44,055 nt of DNA from Actinomycetota bacterium (GTDB lineage Bacteria; Actinomycetota; Actinomycetes; Mycobacteriales; Micromonosporaceae): the NCBI GenBank assembly GCA_005885555.1, contig VAWN01000099.1, positions 1 through 44,055 on the forward strand, given 5' to 3'. Position numbers and translations under genes: made by a program. This document shows, piece by piece, positions 33,091 to 40,634 of the stretch (position 1 is its first letter; every line of letters begins with the position of its first letter). The notes below the pieces were generated by a model that was given only the letters and a program-made list of their open reading frames with translations, had not been told where the DNA came from and ran no database searches.

Positions 33091-33993
33091 ATGCGGGACA
33101 CGTTCATCCGGACCACCGGCGCGCTGCTCGACGACGACCCGCGTACCGCGGTGGTCATCGCGGACATCTCGGCCGCGCAGTTCGCCGCCGTGGCGCGGGC
33201 GCACCCGGACCGGTTCATCAACGTCGGCATCCGCGAGCAGCTGATGGTCAGCGTCGCCGGTGGGCTCGCGCTGACCGGGCTGCGCCCGTACGTCCACTCC
33301 TACGCGCCGTTCCTGGTCGACCGGGCGTACGAGCAGATCAAGCTGGACCTCGACCACCAGGGCGTCGGTGCGGTACTGGTCAGCATCGGCGCCTCGTACG
33401 ACGCGTCGGAGGAGGGCCGGACCCACCAGTCCCCCGGCGACGTCGCGCTGATCGACTCGCTGGACGGGGCGTGGACGGTACACGTGCCGGGGCACCCGGA
33501 CGAGGTGCCGCGACTGTTGCGCGAGGCCGCCACGCACGACGACCCGGTGTACGTGCGGCTGTCCAGCCAGACCAACACCACCGGGTACCCGGACGCGACC
33601 GGCCTGCGGGTGCTGCGGCGCGGCCGGGCGGCGACCGTGGTCGCGGTCGGGCCGATGCTCGACCCGGTGCTCGCCGCGACCGAGGGCCTCGACGTGACGG
33701 TGGCGTACACGCACACGCCGCGCCCGTTCGACACCGCCGGCCTGCGCGCGGCCGCCGGCGAGACAGCGGCCACGGGCGATGCGGTGGTGCTCGTCGAGCC
33801 GTACCTGGCCGGTACCTCCGCCCGGGTCGTCGCCGACGCGCTGGCCGACCGGCCGCACCGGCTGCTGTCGCTCGGCGTGACCCGCACGGACCTGCGCCGG
33901 TACGGGACGCCGGCCGACCACCAGCGGTGGCACGGGCTCGACCCGGTGGCACTGCGCCAGAAATTGACCGAATTCGCCGGACCTCGTTTATAA
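33091..33993 (+). CDS. Transketolase, C-terminal (pyrimidine-binding plus C-terminal domain) subunit
   Basis: The 300-residue protein has the PYR-domain features VVIADISAAQFAAVARAHPDRFINVGIREQLM, where the Glu of REQ activates thiamine diphosphate, then YVHSYAPFLVDRAYEQIKLD, EEGRTHQSPGDVALIDSL, and a transketolase C-terminal domain (about 185-300). It completes the enzyme begun by the preceding gene; both subunits are needed for the active site. There is no second essential partner gene beside it that would name the pathway. A candidate promoter for the next gene lies in its last 30 bases. Confidence 0.92.
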   Translation: MRDTFIRTTGALLDDDPRTAVVIADISAAQFAAVARAHPDRFINVGIREQLMVSVAGGLALTGLRPYVHSYAPFLVDRAYEQIKLDLDHQGVGAVLVSIGASYDASEEGRTHQSPGDVALIDSLDGAWTVHVPGHPDEVPRLLREAATHDDPVYVRLSSQTNTTGYPDATGLRVLRRGRAATVVAVGPMLDPVLAATEGLDVTVAYTHTPRPFDTAGLRAAAGETAATGDAVVLVEPYLAGTSARVVADALADRPHRLLSLGVTRTDLRRYGTPADHQRWHGLDPVALRQKLTEFAGPRL

Positions 33994-33994
33994 C
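33964..33994 (+). promoter_or_regulatory. Candidate promoter of the C39-like peptidase gene
   Basis: TTGACC (33964-33969), a 19-nt spacer and TATAAC (33989-33994) lie across the end of the transketolase gene. A hairpin (CTCGA, bulged A, CCC / GGG, TCGAG; 34016-34036) follows just before the GAGGAG ribosome site. The AT-rich patch around 33986-34010 is unusual for this window. Confidence 0.38.
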
Positions 33995-34045
33995 GGATTA
34001 GTAACGGGTAACTCCCTCGAACCCCTCAGGGTCGAGAGGAGCTAG

Positions 34046-35101
34046 GTGAAGGCCGCCACCCGCAGGAGCCTCACCGCGGCGGCGGCCGGATCGTCCGGTC
34101 AGGTTCGGCGCTTCCGCCTTGCCGCGATACTGCTTCTGCTCATCATCGGTATCCCCGGCGCGACGTCGGGCTCCGCGATCGGGCTGTCGGACATGTTCGG
34201 CGGCGCCGATCCGCTGTCCGCCACCGCGCCGGTGGTCGACGACTCGCCGCTGGCCGGCCGGCTCGCCGACCGGGCGGAGGTACTCAGTCCGGTGCAGCTG
34301 ACCCGGGCGGTGCGCGGGTACCGGCAGCTGCCGCTGGTCCAGCGGGTACGGCTGGACAAGCTGCTCGCCGCGGTACCGACCCGGGCGCAGGGCTACGTCC
34401 TCAAGGCCTTCGCCGCCGGGCACCCGGTCGACGAGCTGGTCACGTTCGCCGCGCTGATCGCCGACGAGGACCGGGAATGGCTGCGTACCCGGCTGAACCT
34501 GCTCGACCCGGCGGTCACCGGCCCGCTGGCGTTCCGCGGGGTACGGGTGCGCCAGTACGACGACACCAGCTGCGGTTCCACCGCGCTCGTGCTGGCCCGT
34601 GCGCTCGCCGACCCGATCTACGCGCTGATGCTGACCACCGGCGGCAGTCCCGGTACCGTCGACGAGTCCGCCGACCGGTTCCTGGTCCGACTCAAGGCCG
34701 AGGAGCAGCGGGTGCACAACGCCACGAACCTGTTGTGGCCGCCGCTGGTGGGTACCCCGCCGTGGGGGCTGCGCGACCTGATGAACGAGCCGGTGATGGG
34801 GCTCGGCGCGCAGTACCACTGGACCATCACCGCGCAGTGGGTGACCGCCGGGCCGGTCGCGGCCGTGGTACGGCAGGCACTCGCGGCGGTCGCCGCCGGG
34901 TACCCGGTGCCGGTGCTGATCGGTGACGCGATCCCGCGGCACTACGTGCTGCTCGTCCACTACGACGGGGCCGGTGCGCTGTTCTACGAGCCGACCAGCG
35001 GCGAGGTGCGGCGGGTCGGCCCGGCATCGCTACGCCGCCTCAACTTCGGCGTGCTCGGGTACCCGCACCTGCACGGCGTGATCGTCCCCGGCCCGGGCTG
35101 A
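34046..35101 (+). CDS. Membrane-anchored C39-like (papain-fold) cysteine peptidase-like protein
   Basis: The start is GTG at 34046, after GAGGAG. The 351-residue product has a basic N-terminus and one hydrophobic segment (FRLAAILLLLIIGIPGATSGSA, about 23-44), so it is secreted or anchored with the rest outside. The catalytic-like Cys is C176 (YDDTSCGSTALVLARAL) and the His is H299 (IPRHYVLLVHYDG), followed by FYEPTSGEVRRV, matching the Cys-His-Asn/Asp order of C39-like domains. Residues about 50-150 form a helical domain of unknown role. C39-like peptidases cut after double-Gly leaders or act in cell-wall turnover. A small proline-rich peptide gene lies just beyond it on the opposite strand, but no double-Gly site is seen there. 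Confidence 0.72.
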   Translation: MKAATRRSLTAAAAGSSGQVRRFRLAAILLLLIIGIPGATSGSAIGLSDMFGGADPLSATAPVVDDSPLAGRLADRAEVLSPVQLTRAVRGYRQLPLVQRVRLDKLLAAVPTRAQGYVLKAFAAGHPVDELVTFAALIADEDREWLRTRLNLLDPAVTGPLAFRGVRVRQYDDTSCGSTALVLARALADPIYALMLTTGGSPGTVDESADRFLVRLKAEEQRVHNATNLLWPPLVGTPPWGLRDLMNEPVMGLGAQYHWTITAQWVTAGPVAAVVRQALAAVAAGYPVPVLIGDAIPRHYVLLVHYDGAGALFYEPTSGEVRRVGPASLRRLNFGVLGYPHLHGVIVPGPG

Positions 35102-35108
35102 GGAACAG

Positions 35109-35147
35109 GGACGGGCAACGGGGCAGGCCCGGCCGCCCACCCCGTCC
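35109..35147. terminator. Stem-loop between convergent genes
   Basis: GGACGGG (35109-35115) pairs with CCCGTCC (35141-35147), with further G/C pairing inside (GGGC/GCCC). It lies 7 nt after the peptidase stop and 9 nt before the stop of the convergent small ORF, so it could end both transcripts. No T-tract. Confidence 0.45.
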
Positions 35148-35156
35148 GTGCGTACT

Positions 35157-35318
35157 TCAGGAGACGCCGGCTCCATCCGGCCCCGGGTGCGGCGGCATGG
35201 GCCGCGGCGGTGACGTCGGGTTCGCCGGCGGCGTCGAGACGCCGGCCCCGTCCGGAGCCGGGTCCGGCTCGGGGTTGGTGCGGGGCTCGTCCTTGACGGT
35301 GCTCTTGGGCTCGCTCAA
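35157..35318 (-). CDS. Small proline-rich peptide with two PDGAGVS repeats
   Basis: A TTG at 35318 with GGGAGG 5 nt upstream gives a 53-residue peptide; an in-frame ATG at 35345 would add nine residues but has no clear ribosome site. The sequence has a charged N-terminal part (SEPKSTVKDEPRTN) and a Pro-rich part containing PDGAGVS twice, the second copy at the exact C-terminus. There is no signal peptide and no cysteine. The layout, a leader-like half then a repeated short block, recalls ribosomally made peptide precursors, but no modifying enzyme is adjacent. It may equally be a disordered small protein. Coding is supported by the ribosome site and the repeat. Confidence 0.5.
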   Translation of the reverse strand: MSEPKSTVKDEPRTNPEPDPAPDGAGVSTPPANPTSPPRPMPPHPGPDGAGVS

Positions 35319-35442
35319 GTGATCCTCCCGTAGACGATCCATCACTCGCGATGACAGTCTGCGACGCTACCCCGGTGGGGAGGTCGTCGCGTAGAGATGT
35401 CGGACGATGGACATAGCGGACCTCGGGCTCTGCAACGGCCGC

Positions 35443-35448
35443 TAGTGT
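35443..35448 (+). promoter_or_regulatory. Candidate -10 box of the zinc-ribbon/cyclase/ATPase gene
   Basis: TAGTGT at 35443-35448 matches the TANNNT form and lies 31 nt before the ATG at 35480. No good -35 was found, so an activator or another sigma factor may be needed. GGGGG at 35472-35476 is the likely ribosome site. Confidence 0.35.
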
Positions 35449-35479
35449 CTAGCGCATTCGCCTGCCGCCATGGGGGACC

Positions 35480-38400
35480 ATGTCCGAGGTCGTCTGTCTG
35501 CACTGCCGCGCCGCGGCCGATGCGAGCCACCGGTTCTGCGGCCGGTGCGGTACCCCGCTGCACGTCCGGTGCACCGCCTGCCTCGCGCTGCTGGCCCCGG
35601 GCCTGGAGTTCTGCACCAACTGCGGGCACCCGTTCGCGCCGGCGGCCGCCGGGCCGGCGAGCGGCCGCGAGGAGCGCCGCACGATCAGCGTGCTGTTCGT
35701 CGACATGGCCGGCTTCACCGGGATCGGCGAGCGGCTGGACCCGGAGGACCTGCGGCAGCTGCAACTGGCCTACTTCGCGACGGCGAGCACCGTGGTCCGC
35801 CGGTACGGCGGGATCCTGGAGAAGTACGTCGGCGACGCGGTGATGGCCGTGTTCGGGGTACCGGTGGAGAGCGAGCACGACGCGGTACGCGCGGTGGCCG
35901 CGGGGCTGGAGGTCCAGCGGGAACTGGACGACCAGCCGCTGGCCGGCCGGTACCGCATGCGCATCCGCGTCGGCGTCGCGACCGGCGAGGCACTGGTCGA
36001 CCTGGCCGCCGCGCACAACGCCGGCGAGGCGATGGTCTCCGGCGACGTCGTGGCGACCGCCGCGCGGCTGCAGACGCTGGCGCCCGACGGCGGGGTACTG
36101 GTCTCGGCGGCCACCCGGCGGGCGACCCTCGGCTCCATCCGGTACGCCGAGCCGCCGCGCACGGTCACCCTCAGCGGCAAGTCACAGCCGGACACGGTAT
36201 GGCTGGCCGAGGGGCTGGCCGGCCGGATCGAACTGGACGACGACACGATCCCGCTCGCCGGCCGCAGCCACGAGCTGGACCTGATCGCCTCGGCGCTGGT
36301 ACGCAGCGTCCGCGAGCAGGAGGCCCGGCTGATCTCCATCGTCGGCGTGCACGGGGTCGGCAAGAGCCGGCTGCTGCGCGAGATCGCCCGGCGCATGCAG
36401 GGCAGCCCCGAGGTGCTGGTGCGCTGGCGGGAGGGCCGGTGCCTGCCGTACAACGAGAACGGGCCGTACACGGCGCTCACCCACATCGTCAAGGCGCAGG
36501 CCGACGTGCGTGACACCGACGACGAGGCGACCGCGCGGGAGCGGCTGTCCAGCGCGCTGGCCGAGGTGGTCGCCGCGCCCGACGTGGACCGGCTCGCCGA
36601 ACTGCTCGGCCCGCTGGCCGGCCTGCCCGGCCGGCCGGTCAACGCCGGCGAGATCGAGGCGGCCTGGCGCGACGTGCTGGTCGCCCTGGCCCGGAACATG
36701 CCGACGGTACTGGTCGTCGAGGACCTCCACTTCGCCGACCCGGCCATGCTGCGGTTCCTCATCGGGCTGGTGGAGACCGTCGGCGAGGTACCGCTGATCG
36801 TGCTGTGCACCTACCGGCCGGAACTGCTGGAGAACGAGCCGGCGTGGGCCGGCGGCCCACCGGGTACCCTGACCGTCTCGCTCGGACCGCTGCGCGGCGC
36901 AACCGCCCGCGGGCTGGTCCTCGGCCTGCTGCGCCAGCACCGGCTGCCCGAGGCGCTCGCCGACCGGCTGTGCGCGATCACCGCCGGGAACCCGATGTAC
37001 GCCGTGGAGTACGTGCGGATGCTGGCCGAGCGGGCCGCCGGTGGCGAGGTCGACCCGGATGCGCAGCTGTCCATCCCGGAGACCGTGCACGGCGTGGTGG
37101 CCAACCGGATCGACCTGCTGACCGACGTGCAGCGCACGGTGCTGCACGCGGCGGCGGTACTCGGCGAGAGCGTCTGGCCCGGCGCGGTGGCGGCGATGGT
37201 CCGGCGGCCCGTCGACGACGTCGGCCGGTCGCTGGACGAGCTGTGCCGCCGGGACATCCTGGTCGCCACGCGCACCTCGGTCGTCGCCGCCGAAACGGAG
37301 CTGAAGTTCCGCCACCAGCTCGTGCGCGACGTCGCGTACGGGCGGCTGCCCCGGGCCGCGCGGGCGACCCTGCACCGGCGCGCGGCCACCTGGCTGGAGG
37401 AGCTGAGCGTGGCCGGCCGGCACGACCTGGTGGCCGCCCAGGCCCGGCACCGGGTGGCCGCCCTTGCGCTGGCCGAGGAGCTGGGCGAGGACACCACCGC
37501 CGACGCCGCCGCGACCCGGCGGATCCTGCTGGACGCGGCCGACGCGGCGTTCGCGGTGTACGCCATCGAGCCGGCGCTGGCCCACCTGGAACAGGCGCTG
37601 ACGCTGTGGCCGTCCGACGTGGACCCGGGTCCCCGGCTGGCGACGGAGCTGCAACGGCGGCGCCTGGAGTTCCTCGTCGACGGCGACCGCTTCTACCGCG
37701 AGGGCGGCGCCAAGGATCTCGAACGCATCGCCGAACGGATGGGCGAGCTGGGCGACCGGGCCGGCGTGGCCCGGGCGGAGACGCTGCTCGGGCAGGTCGA
37801 AATCATGCGCGCCGAACAGGAGCGCGCGGTCGAGCACCTGAGCCGGGCCATCGCGCTGTACGCCGAGCTGCCGGACAGTGCCGGCAAGGCGGAGGCGCTC
37901 AGCGAGCTTGCCCGGCTGCGCGTGCTGCAGTACCGGCCGGAGGAGGCGATCGCGGCCGCCGAGCCGGCCCGCCAGCTCGCCGACCGGCTCGGCCTCACCG
38001 ACGCCGCCGCGAACGCGGCGATCAGCGCGGGTACCGCGCGGTACCTGGGTGCCGACCGGGCCGGGGTGGCCGAGCTGGGCCGGGTCGTGGAGATGTGCCG
38101 GGCCCAGCGGCTGCCGGCCCTGCGGCGCGGCGCGCACAACCTGCAGGTGCTGCTGGTGGAGGAGGCCGAGCTGGCCAAGGGGGCGCAGGCCGCGGCAGAG
38201 AGCACCGCCGCCTACGGCCGCCAGGTCAGCCTGGTCATCAGCCACTCCGCGGCGGCCATGTGGGCGTACTTCAGCGGCGACTGGATCGGGCTGCTGCAGG
38301 CGGCCGACGCGTACCTGGACGCCGAGGACGCCGAGACCACCGAGTGGGACCTGCAACTGCGCGGCCGGCGGGCCTGGCTACGGGCACTGTGCCAGGAGCC

Positions 38401-38953
38401 GTCGGGTACCGACATCGAACGGTGCCGGGACAGCGCGCAGCGGTACGGGTTCACCCGGCTGCGGTACAACGCCTGCGCCCAGGGCGCTCTCTACCACGCC
38501 TGCCGGGGCGAGGACGCCACCGTCACCGCCCTGCTCGACGAGCTGGTCGAGGTGTGGCGGGACGCGGCGACGAAGACGCTGACCGCCGAGTGGCTGTCCG
38601 CGGTGGTCCATGCGACCGCGCTGGTACCGGCCGCCGCACCGGCCGCCGCGACGATCGTGGGTACCGTGCCGCTGCGTACCCGGTGGACGCAGGCGGCGTC
38701 GGACATGGTGGCCGGTGCGATGGTGGCCGCCCGGGGCGACCACGGTACCGCGGCCCGCCGCTGGCTCGACGCGGCCCGGCGCTACGACCGGATCGGGTCG
38801 GTCAGCGACGCTGTGCTCGCCACCGCCTGGGCCGCCCGGGTCTCCGGGGCGGGCATCACCCGGCCCGGCGAGCAGCTGTCCCGGGTACGGCAGTTCGCCG
38901 AGCGCAACCGCGCGCCCGGTCTGCTGGCCCTGGCCGTCGGCGCACCCCGGTGA
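35480..38953 (+). CDS. Zinc-ribbon, class III cyclase-like, AAA-type ATPase and TPR multidomain protein
   Basis: The 1157-residue protein begins with two zinc ribbons (C6/C9...C20/C23 and C31/C34...C45/C48). Next is a class III cyclase domain (about 66-240; VLFVDMAGFTG with D75, EKYVGDAVMAVFG with D119), an AAA-type STAND ATPase (Walker A GVHGVGKSRLL with K295; Walker B TVLVVEDLHFADPAML) and TPR-like helical repeats (about 640-1150). Such proteins are common in actinomycetes and link ligand or partner sensing to cyclic-nucleotide output or transcription. Where active enzymes have Asn in the GDVVNxAAR segment, this one has Ala (A192 in GDVVATAARL, R196 kept), so cyclase activity may be weak or lost. 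It stands alone; its TGA lies in a short tandem repeat. Confidence 0.9.
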   Translation: MSEVVCLHCRAAADASHRFCGRCGTPLHVRCTACLALLAPGLEFCTNCGHPFAPAAAGPASGREERRTISVLFVDMAGFTGIGERLDPEDLRQLQLAYFATASTVVRRYGGILEKYVGDAVMAVFGVPVESEHDAVRAVAAGLEVQRELDDQPLAGRYRMRIRVGVATGEALVDLAAAHNAGEAMVSGDVVATAARLQTLAPDGGVLVSAATRRATLGSIRYAEPPRTVTLSGKSQPDTVWLAEGLAGRIELDDDTIPLAGRSHELDLIASALVRSVREQEARLISIVGVHGVGKSRLLREIARRMQGSPEVLVRWREGRCLPYNENGPYTALTHIVKAQADVRDTDDEATARERLSSALAEVVAAPDVDRLAELLGPLAGLPGRPVNAGEIEAAWRDVLVALARNMPTVLVVEDLHFADPAMLRFLIGLVETVGEVPLIVLCTYRPELLENEPAWAGGPPGTLTVSLGPLRGATARGLVLGLLRQHRLPEALADRLCAITAGNPMYAVEYVRMLAERAAGGEVDPDAQLSIPETVHGVVANRIDLLTDVQRTVLHAAAVLGESVWPGAVAAMVRRPVDDVGRSLDELCRRDILVATRTSVVAAETELKFRHQLVRDVAYGRLPRAARATLHRRAATWLEELSVAGRHDLVAAQARHRVAALALAEELGEDTTADAAATRRILLDAADAAFAVYAIEPALAHLEQALTLWPSDVDPGPRLATELQRRRLEFLVDGDRFYREGGAKDLERIAERMGELGDRAGVARAETLLGQVEIMRAEQERAVEHLSRAIALYAELPDSAGKAEALSELARLRVLQYRPEEAIAAAEPARQLADRLGLTDAAANAAISAGTARYLGADRAGVAELGRVVEMCRAQRLPALRRGAHNLQVLLVEEAELAKGAQAAAESTAAYGRQVSLVISHSAAAMWAYFSGDWIGLLQAADAYLDAEDAETTEWDLQLRGRRAWLRALCQEPSGTDIERCRDSAQRYGFTRLRYNACAQGALYHACRGEDATVTALLDELVEVWRDAATKTLTAEWLSAVVHATALVPAAAPAAATIVGTVPLRTRWTQAASDMVAGAMVAARGDHGTAARRWLDAARRYDRIGSVSDAVLATAWAARVSGAGITRPGEQLSRVRQFAERNRAPGLLALAVGAPR

Positions 38954-38966
38954 GCGCGCCCCGGTA
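38939..38966. repeat. 14-bp imperfect tandem duplication across a stop codon
   Basis: Two near-identical units, GGCGCACCCCGGTGA and GCGCGCCCCGGTAA, lie at the end of the multidomain gene. The first contains its TGA stop and the second a TAA. As at 29382-29465, the duplicated block ends with a stop codon. Confidence 0.5.
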
Positions 38967-38983
38967 AGCGCACCGCCCCGCGG

Positions 38984-39550
38984 TCAGAACCGGCCGAACA
39001 GCTTGTCCGCCAGCACCTTCTCCCGCTCGACCGGCGCGTCGGACTCGACCGAGACCATCCGGTCGCCCTTGCGGACGGTCAGGGTGTTGCCCATCTTCGG
39101 GTGGCTGAGGAGCAACGCCTCATCGCCCACACCGGACACCTCGGTCACCTTGGTGACACCGTCGGAAGCCAGGTCGTCGTACGCCTTCCTGAGCGTGGCC
39201 ATCCCCGCGGCGTCGAAGCCCTGCCCGAAACCGAGGGCGACCGTGTCGGAGTAGCGGCAGCCCCACAGGTGCTTGAGCCCGATCGGCCCGGGCATGTCGT
39301 CCTCGAACTCGGGCTCCCCGACCGAGGTACCCAGCGCGGCGTTGACCAGCGACGGCGGCGCGATGGAGCAACTCTGGCCGGGGACGGGGCCGGGGTCCCC
39401 GCCGCCGCCCGGGGAGCCACCCCCGCCACCCCCGTCGCTCCCGCCCCAGCCCCTGCCGCCGCCCGTCCCGGTACCGGTACCGGTACCGGTACTGCAGCTG
39501 ACAAGCGCGAGGAGCACCACCGCGCCGGTGAGAAGAAGAACCGCTCGCAT
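38984..39550 (-). CDS. Small lipoprotein (DUF3558-like)
   Basis: The start is ATG at 39550; the longer frame upstream has no support. The 188-residue product has a lipoprotein signal (RAVLLLTGAVVLLALVSC, lipobox LVSC). A low-complexity linker follows in which GT is repeated four times and Gly/Ser/Asp/Pro-rich runs continue to about residue 55. The folded part has paired cysteines (GQSCSIAP and LWGCRYSD), then VSGVGDEALLLSHPKMGNTLTVRKGDRMVSVESDA, which resembles the DUF3558 lipoproteins of actinomycetes. It would sit on the outer face of the membrane; function is unknown. A TACGGT -10 and three 11-bp-spaced direct repeats lie directly upstream. Confidence 0.72.
   Translation of the reverse strand: MRAVLLLTGAVVLLALVSCSTGTGTGTGTGGGRGWGGSDGGGGGGSPGGGGDPGPVPGQSCSIAPPSLVNAALGTSVGEPEFEDDMPGPIGLKHLWGCRYSDTVALGFGQGFDAAGMATLRKAYDDLASDGVTKVTEVSGVGDEALLLSHPKMGNTLTVRKGDRMVSVESDAPVEREKVLADKLFGRF
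39469..39492. repeat. Hexanucleotide microsatellite, four copies of CGGTAC
   Basis: Four perfect tandem copies of CGGTAC lie in the linker just after the lipobox cysteine of the lipoprotein gene. They encode alternating Gly-Thr. The unit is a multiple of three, so slippage would alter linker length without a frameshift. It is also a tandem form of the GGTACC palindrome that is abundant throughout the window. Confidence 0.9.
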
Positions 39551-39562
39551 GCGCCGATGCTG

Positions 39563-39601
39563 ACCGTAGCCGTCCCCGGAGCGTCCCCGGTCGCTCCCCG
39601 G
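39563..39601 (-). promoter_or_regulatory. Three 11-bp-spaced direct repeats and -10 box upstream of the lipoprotein gene
   Basis: On the minus strand CCGGGGA occurs three times with exact 11-bp spacing (39601-39595, 39590-39584, 39579-39573). A TANNNT-type -10, TACGGT (39568-39563), follows 4 nt later and 12 nt before the ATG at 39550. No separate -35 is needed if an activator binds the repeats. Heptamers repeated every 11 bp are the known binding layout of SARP, AfsR and PhoP-type activators. The SARP at 21581-24388 is a candidate. Confidence 0.5.
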
Positions 39602-39708
39602 CGGAAACCGGTGAGCACTTTCCCGCAACTCAACCAGCCGCCGGCCGATCGCACCCGAAGGCGGCACACCGGTGCCGGCCGAAGACGGGACCTGGGGAGG
39701 CGACCGGA

Positions 39709-40001
39709 TGCAGGGGACGACGACCGGGCCGCCGCCGGCGGGTACCGGTTCGGCGGCCGGTACCGGCGGGCCGGCCGCGGCCTTCCCGGCCGCCGGTCTC
39801 ACCGGCCTGGTCCTGTACGCGACCGGCCCGGCGGCGCTGGCCGGCCCCGCGTCCTTCGCCGTGATCGCGGCGTCGATCGTCGCCGCCGACACCACGTTCC
39901 TCGGCGGCGCGATCGTGCACGCGGCGGTACCGGCGGCGACCGACTGCGCGACCGGGCAACCCGGCCACCTGACGCAGCTAGTCCGCGGCCGCCAGCCGTA
40001 G
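39709..40001 (+). CDS. Small hydrophobic protein of unknown function
   Basis: The ATG at 39709 has a strong GGGGAGG site (39696-39702). Third codon positions are strongly G/C in this frame, which supports coding. The 97-residue product has a Gly/Thr/Pro-rich N-terminus and one or two hydrophobic stretches (FPAAGLTGLVLYATGPAALAG and ASFAVIAASIVAADTTFLGG, about 29-72), so it may be a small membrane protein. I recognise no family. Its last 24 nt overlap the 3' end of the convergent dpgB-like gene. Confidence 0.5.
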
Positions 40002-40634
40002 CGCGCGGTCGCACGCGGCGAGGTGCGCGCCGAGGGCGTCCTCGAAGCTGGTGTACCCGGCGTCCAGCAGCAGCCGGCGCCGGATCGCGAGCTCTTTGCC
40101 GCGGGTACCGGCGAAGGCGTCGAGTACCTCGGCGGACCGCGCGGCAGGATCCGGTACCACCTCGTCCAGCAGGCCCCACTCGGCCGCACGGTCGGCGGGC
40201 AGCTCGGTGCCGAACAGCGCCAGCTGCCGCGCGCGGCCGGCACCGACCTGGTTGGCCAGGCGGTACAGCGCCATCCCCGGCCACGGCCCGGCGCCGACCG
40301 GTGCGATGCGCAACCGGACAGCGGCCGAAGCGATCCGGTAGTCGGCGGTCAGCAGCGCGTCGAACGCCGGACCCGCGCACGGCCCGTCGACCACCGCGAC
40401 GGTGGCGGCCGGCAACCGCTCCAGCCGGCGCAGCGCGCGCTCCCACCGGTTGACCGCCTGCACGGTGACATCGCCGTAGGGACGGTCGGCGGTGCCGCCA
40501 CCGAGCCGCAGCAGTACCGCGGCCGCCTGCCCCGCCTCGACCCGCCCGCACAGCGCGTTCACCTCGTCGACGAGCGTGCCGGACAGTACCGCGTCGGCAC
40601 CGATGGCCAACCCGGTCCCGGCCAGTCCGGTCAC
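39978..40634 (-). CDS. dpgB: DpgB-like enoyl-CoA hydratase/isomerase family protein
   Basis: The start is GTG at 40634, overlapping the dpgA stop as GTGA; a GTG one codon earlier is also possible. The 218-residue length fits DpgB (DpgD is longer). Crotonase-fold features include VNRWERALRRLERLPAATVAVVDGPCAG, ALLTADYRIASAAVRLRIA, WPGMALYRLANQVG and WGLLDEVV. In glycopeptide antibiotic producers DpgB works with DpgA and DpgD to form 3,5-dihydroxyphenylacetyl-CoA, raising DpgA turnover. The coupling to dpgA here supports the same task. No dpgC or dpgD follows on this strand; the next gene downstream is a lipoprotein. Confidence 0.85.
   Translation of the reverse strand: MTGLAGTGLAIGADAVLSGTLVDEVNALCGRVEAGQAAAVLLRLGGGTADRPYGDVTVQAVNRWERALRRLERLPAATVAVVDGPCAGPAFDALLTADYRIASAAVRLRIAPVGAGPWPGMALYRLANQVGAGRARQLALFGTELPADRAAEWGLLDEVVPDPAARSAEVLDAFAGTRGKELAIRRRLLLDAGYTSFEDALGAHLAACDRALRLAAAD

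Noticed and set aside
33991-34007. TAACGG repeated with 11-bp spacing, resembling a SARP site
   Set aside because: The first copy contains the transketolase stop codon and the pair overlaps a plausible sigma-70 promoter. With only two short AT-rich copies and no -10 at the right distance, I do not call it a SARP site.
34046-35345. A complete bacteriocin or RiPP cluster (C39-like peptidase plus small peptide)
   Set aside because: The peptide lacks a double-Gly leader and cysteines, it is on the opposite strand, and no modifying enzyme or ABC exporter is adjacent. Only the loose association is reported.
36182-38356. A 724-codon minus-strand frame opposite the cyclase/ATPase gene
   Set aside because: It is a shadow of the well-supported plus-strand multidomain protein; no start site or motifs.
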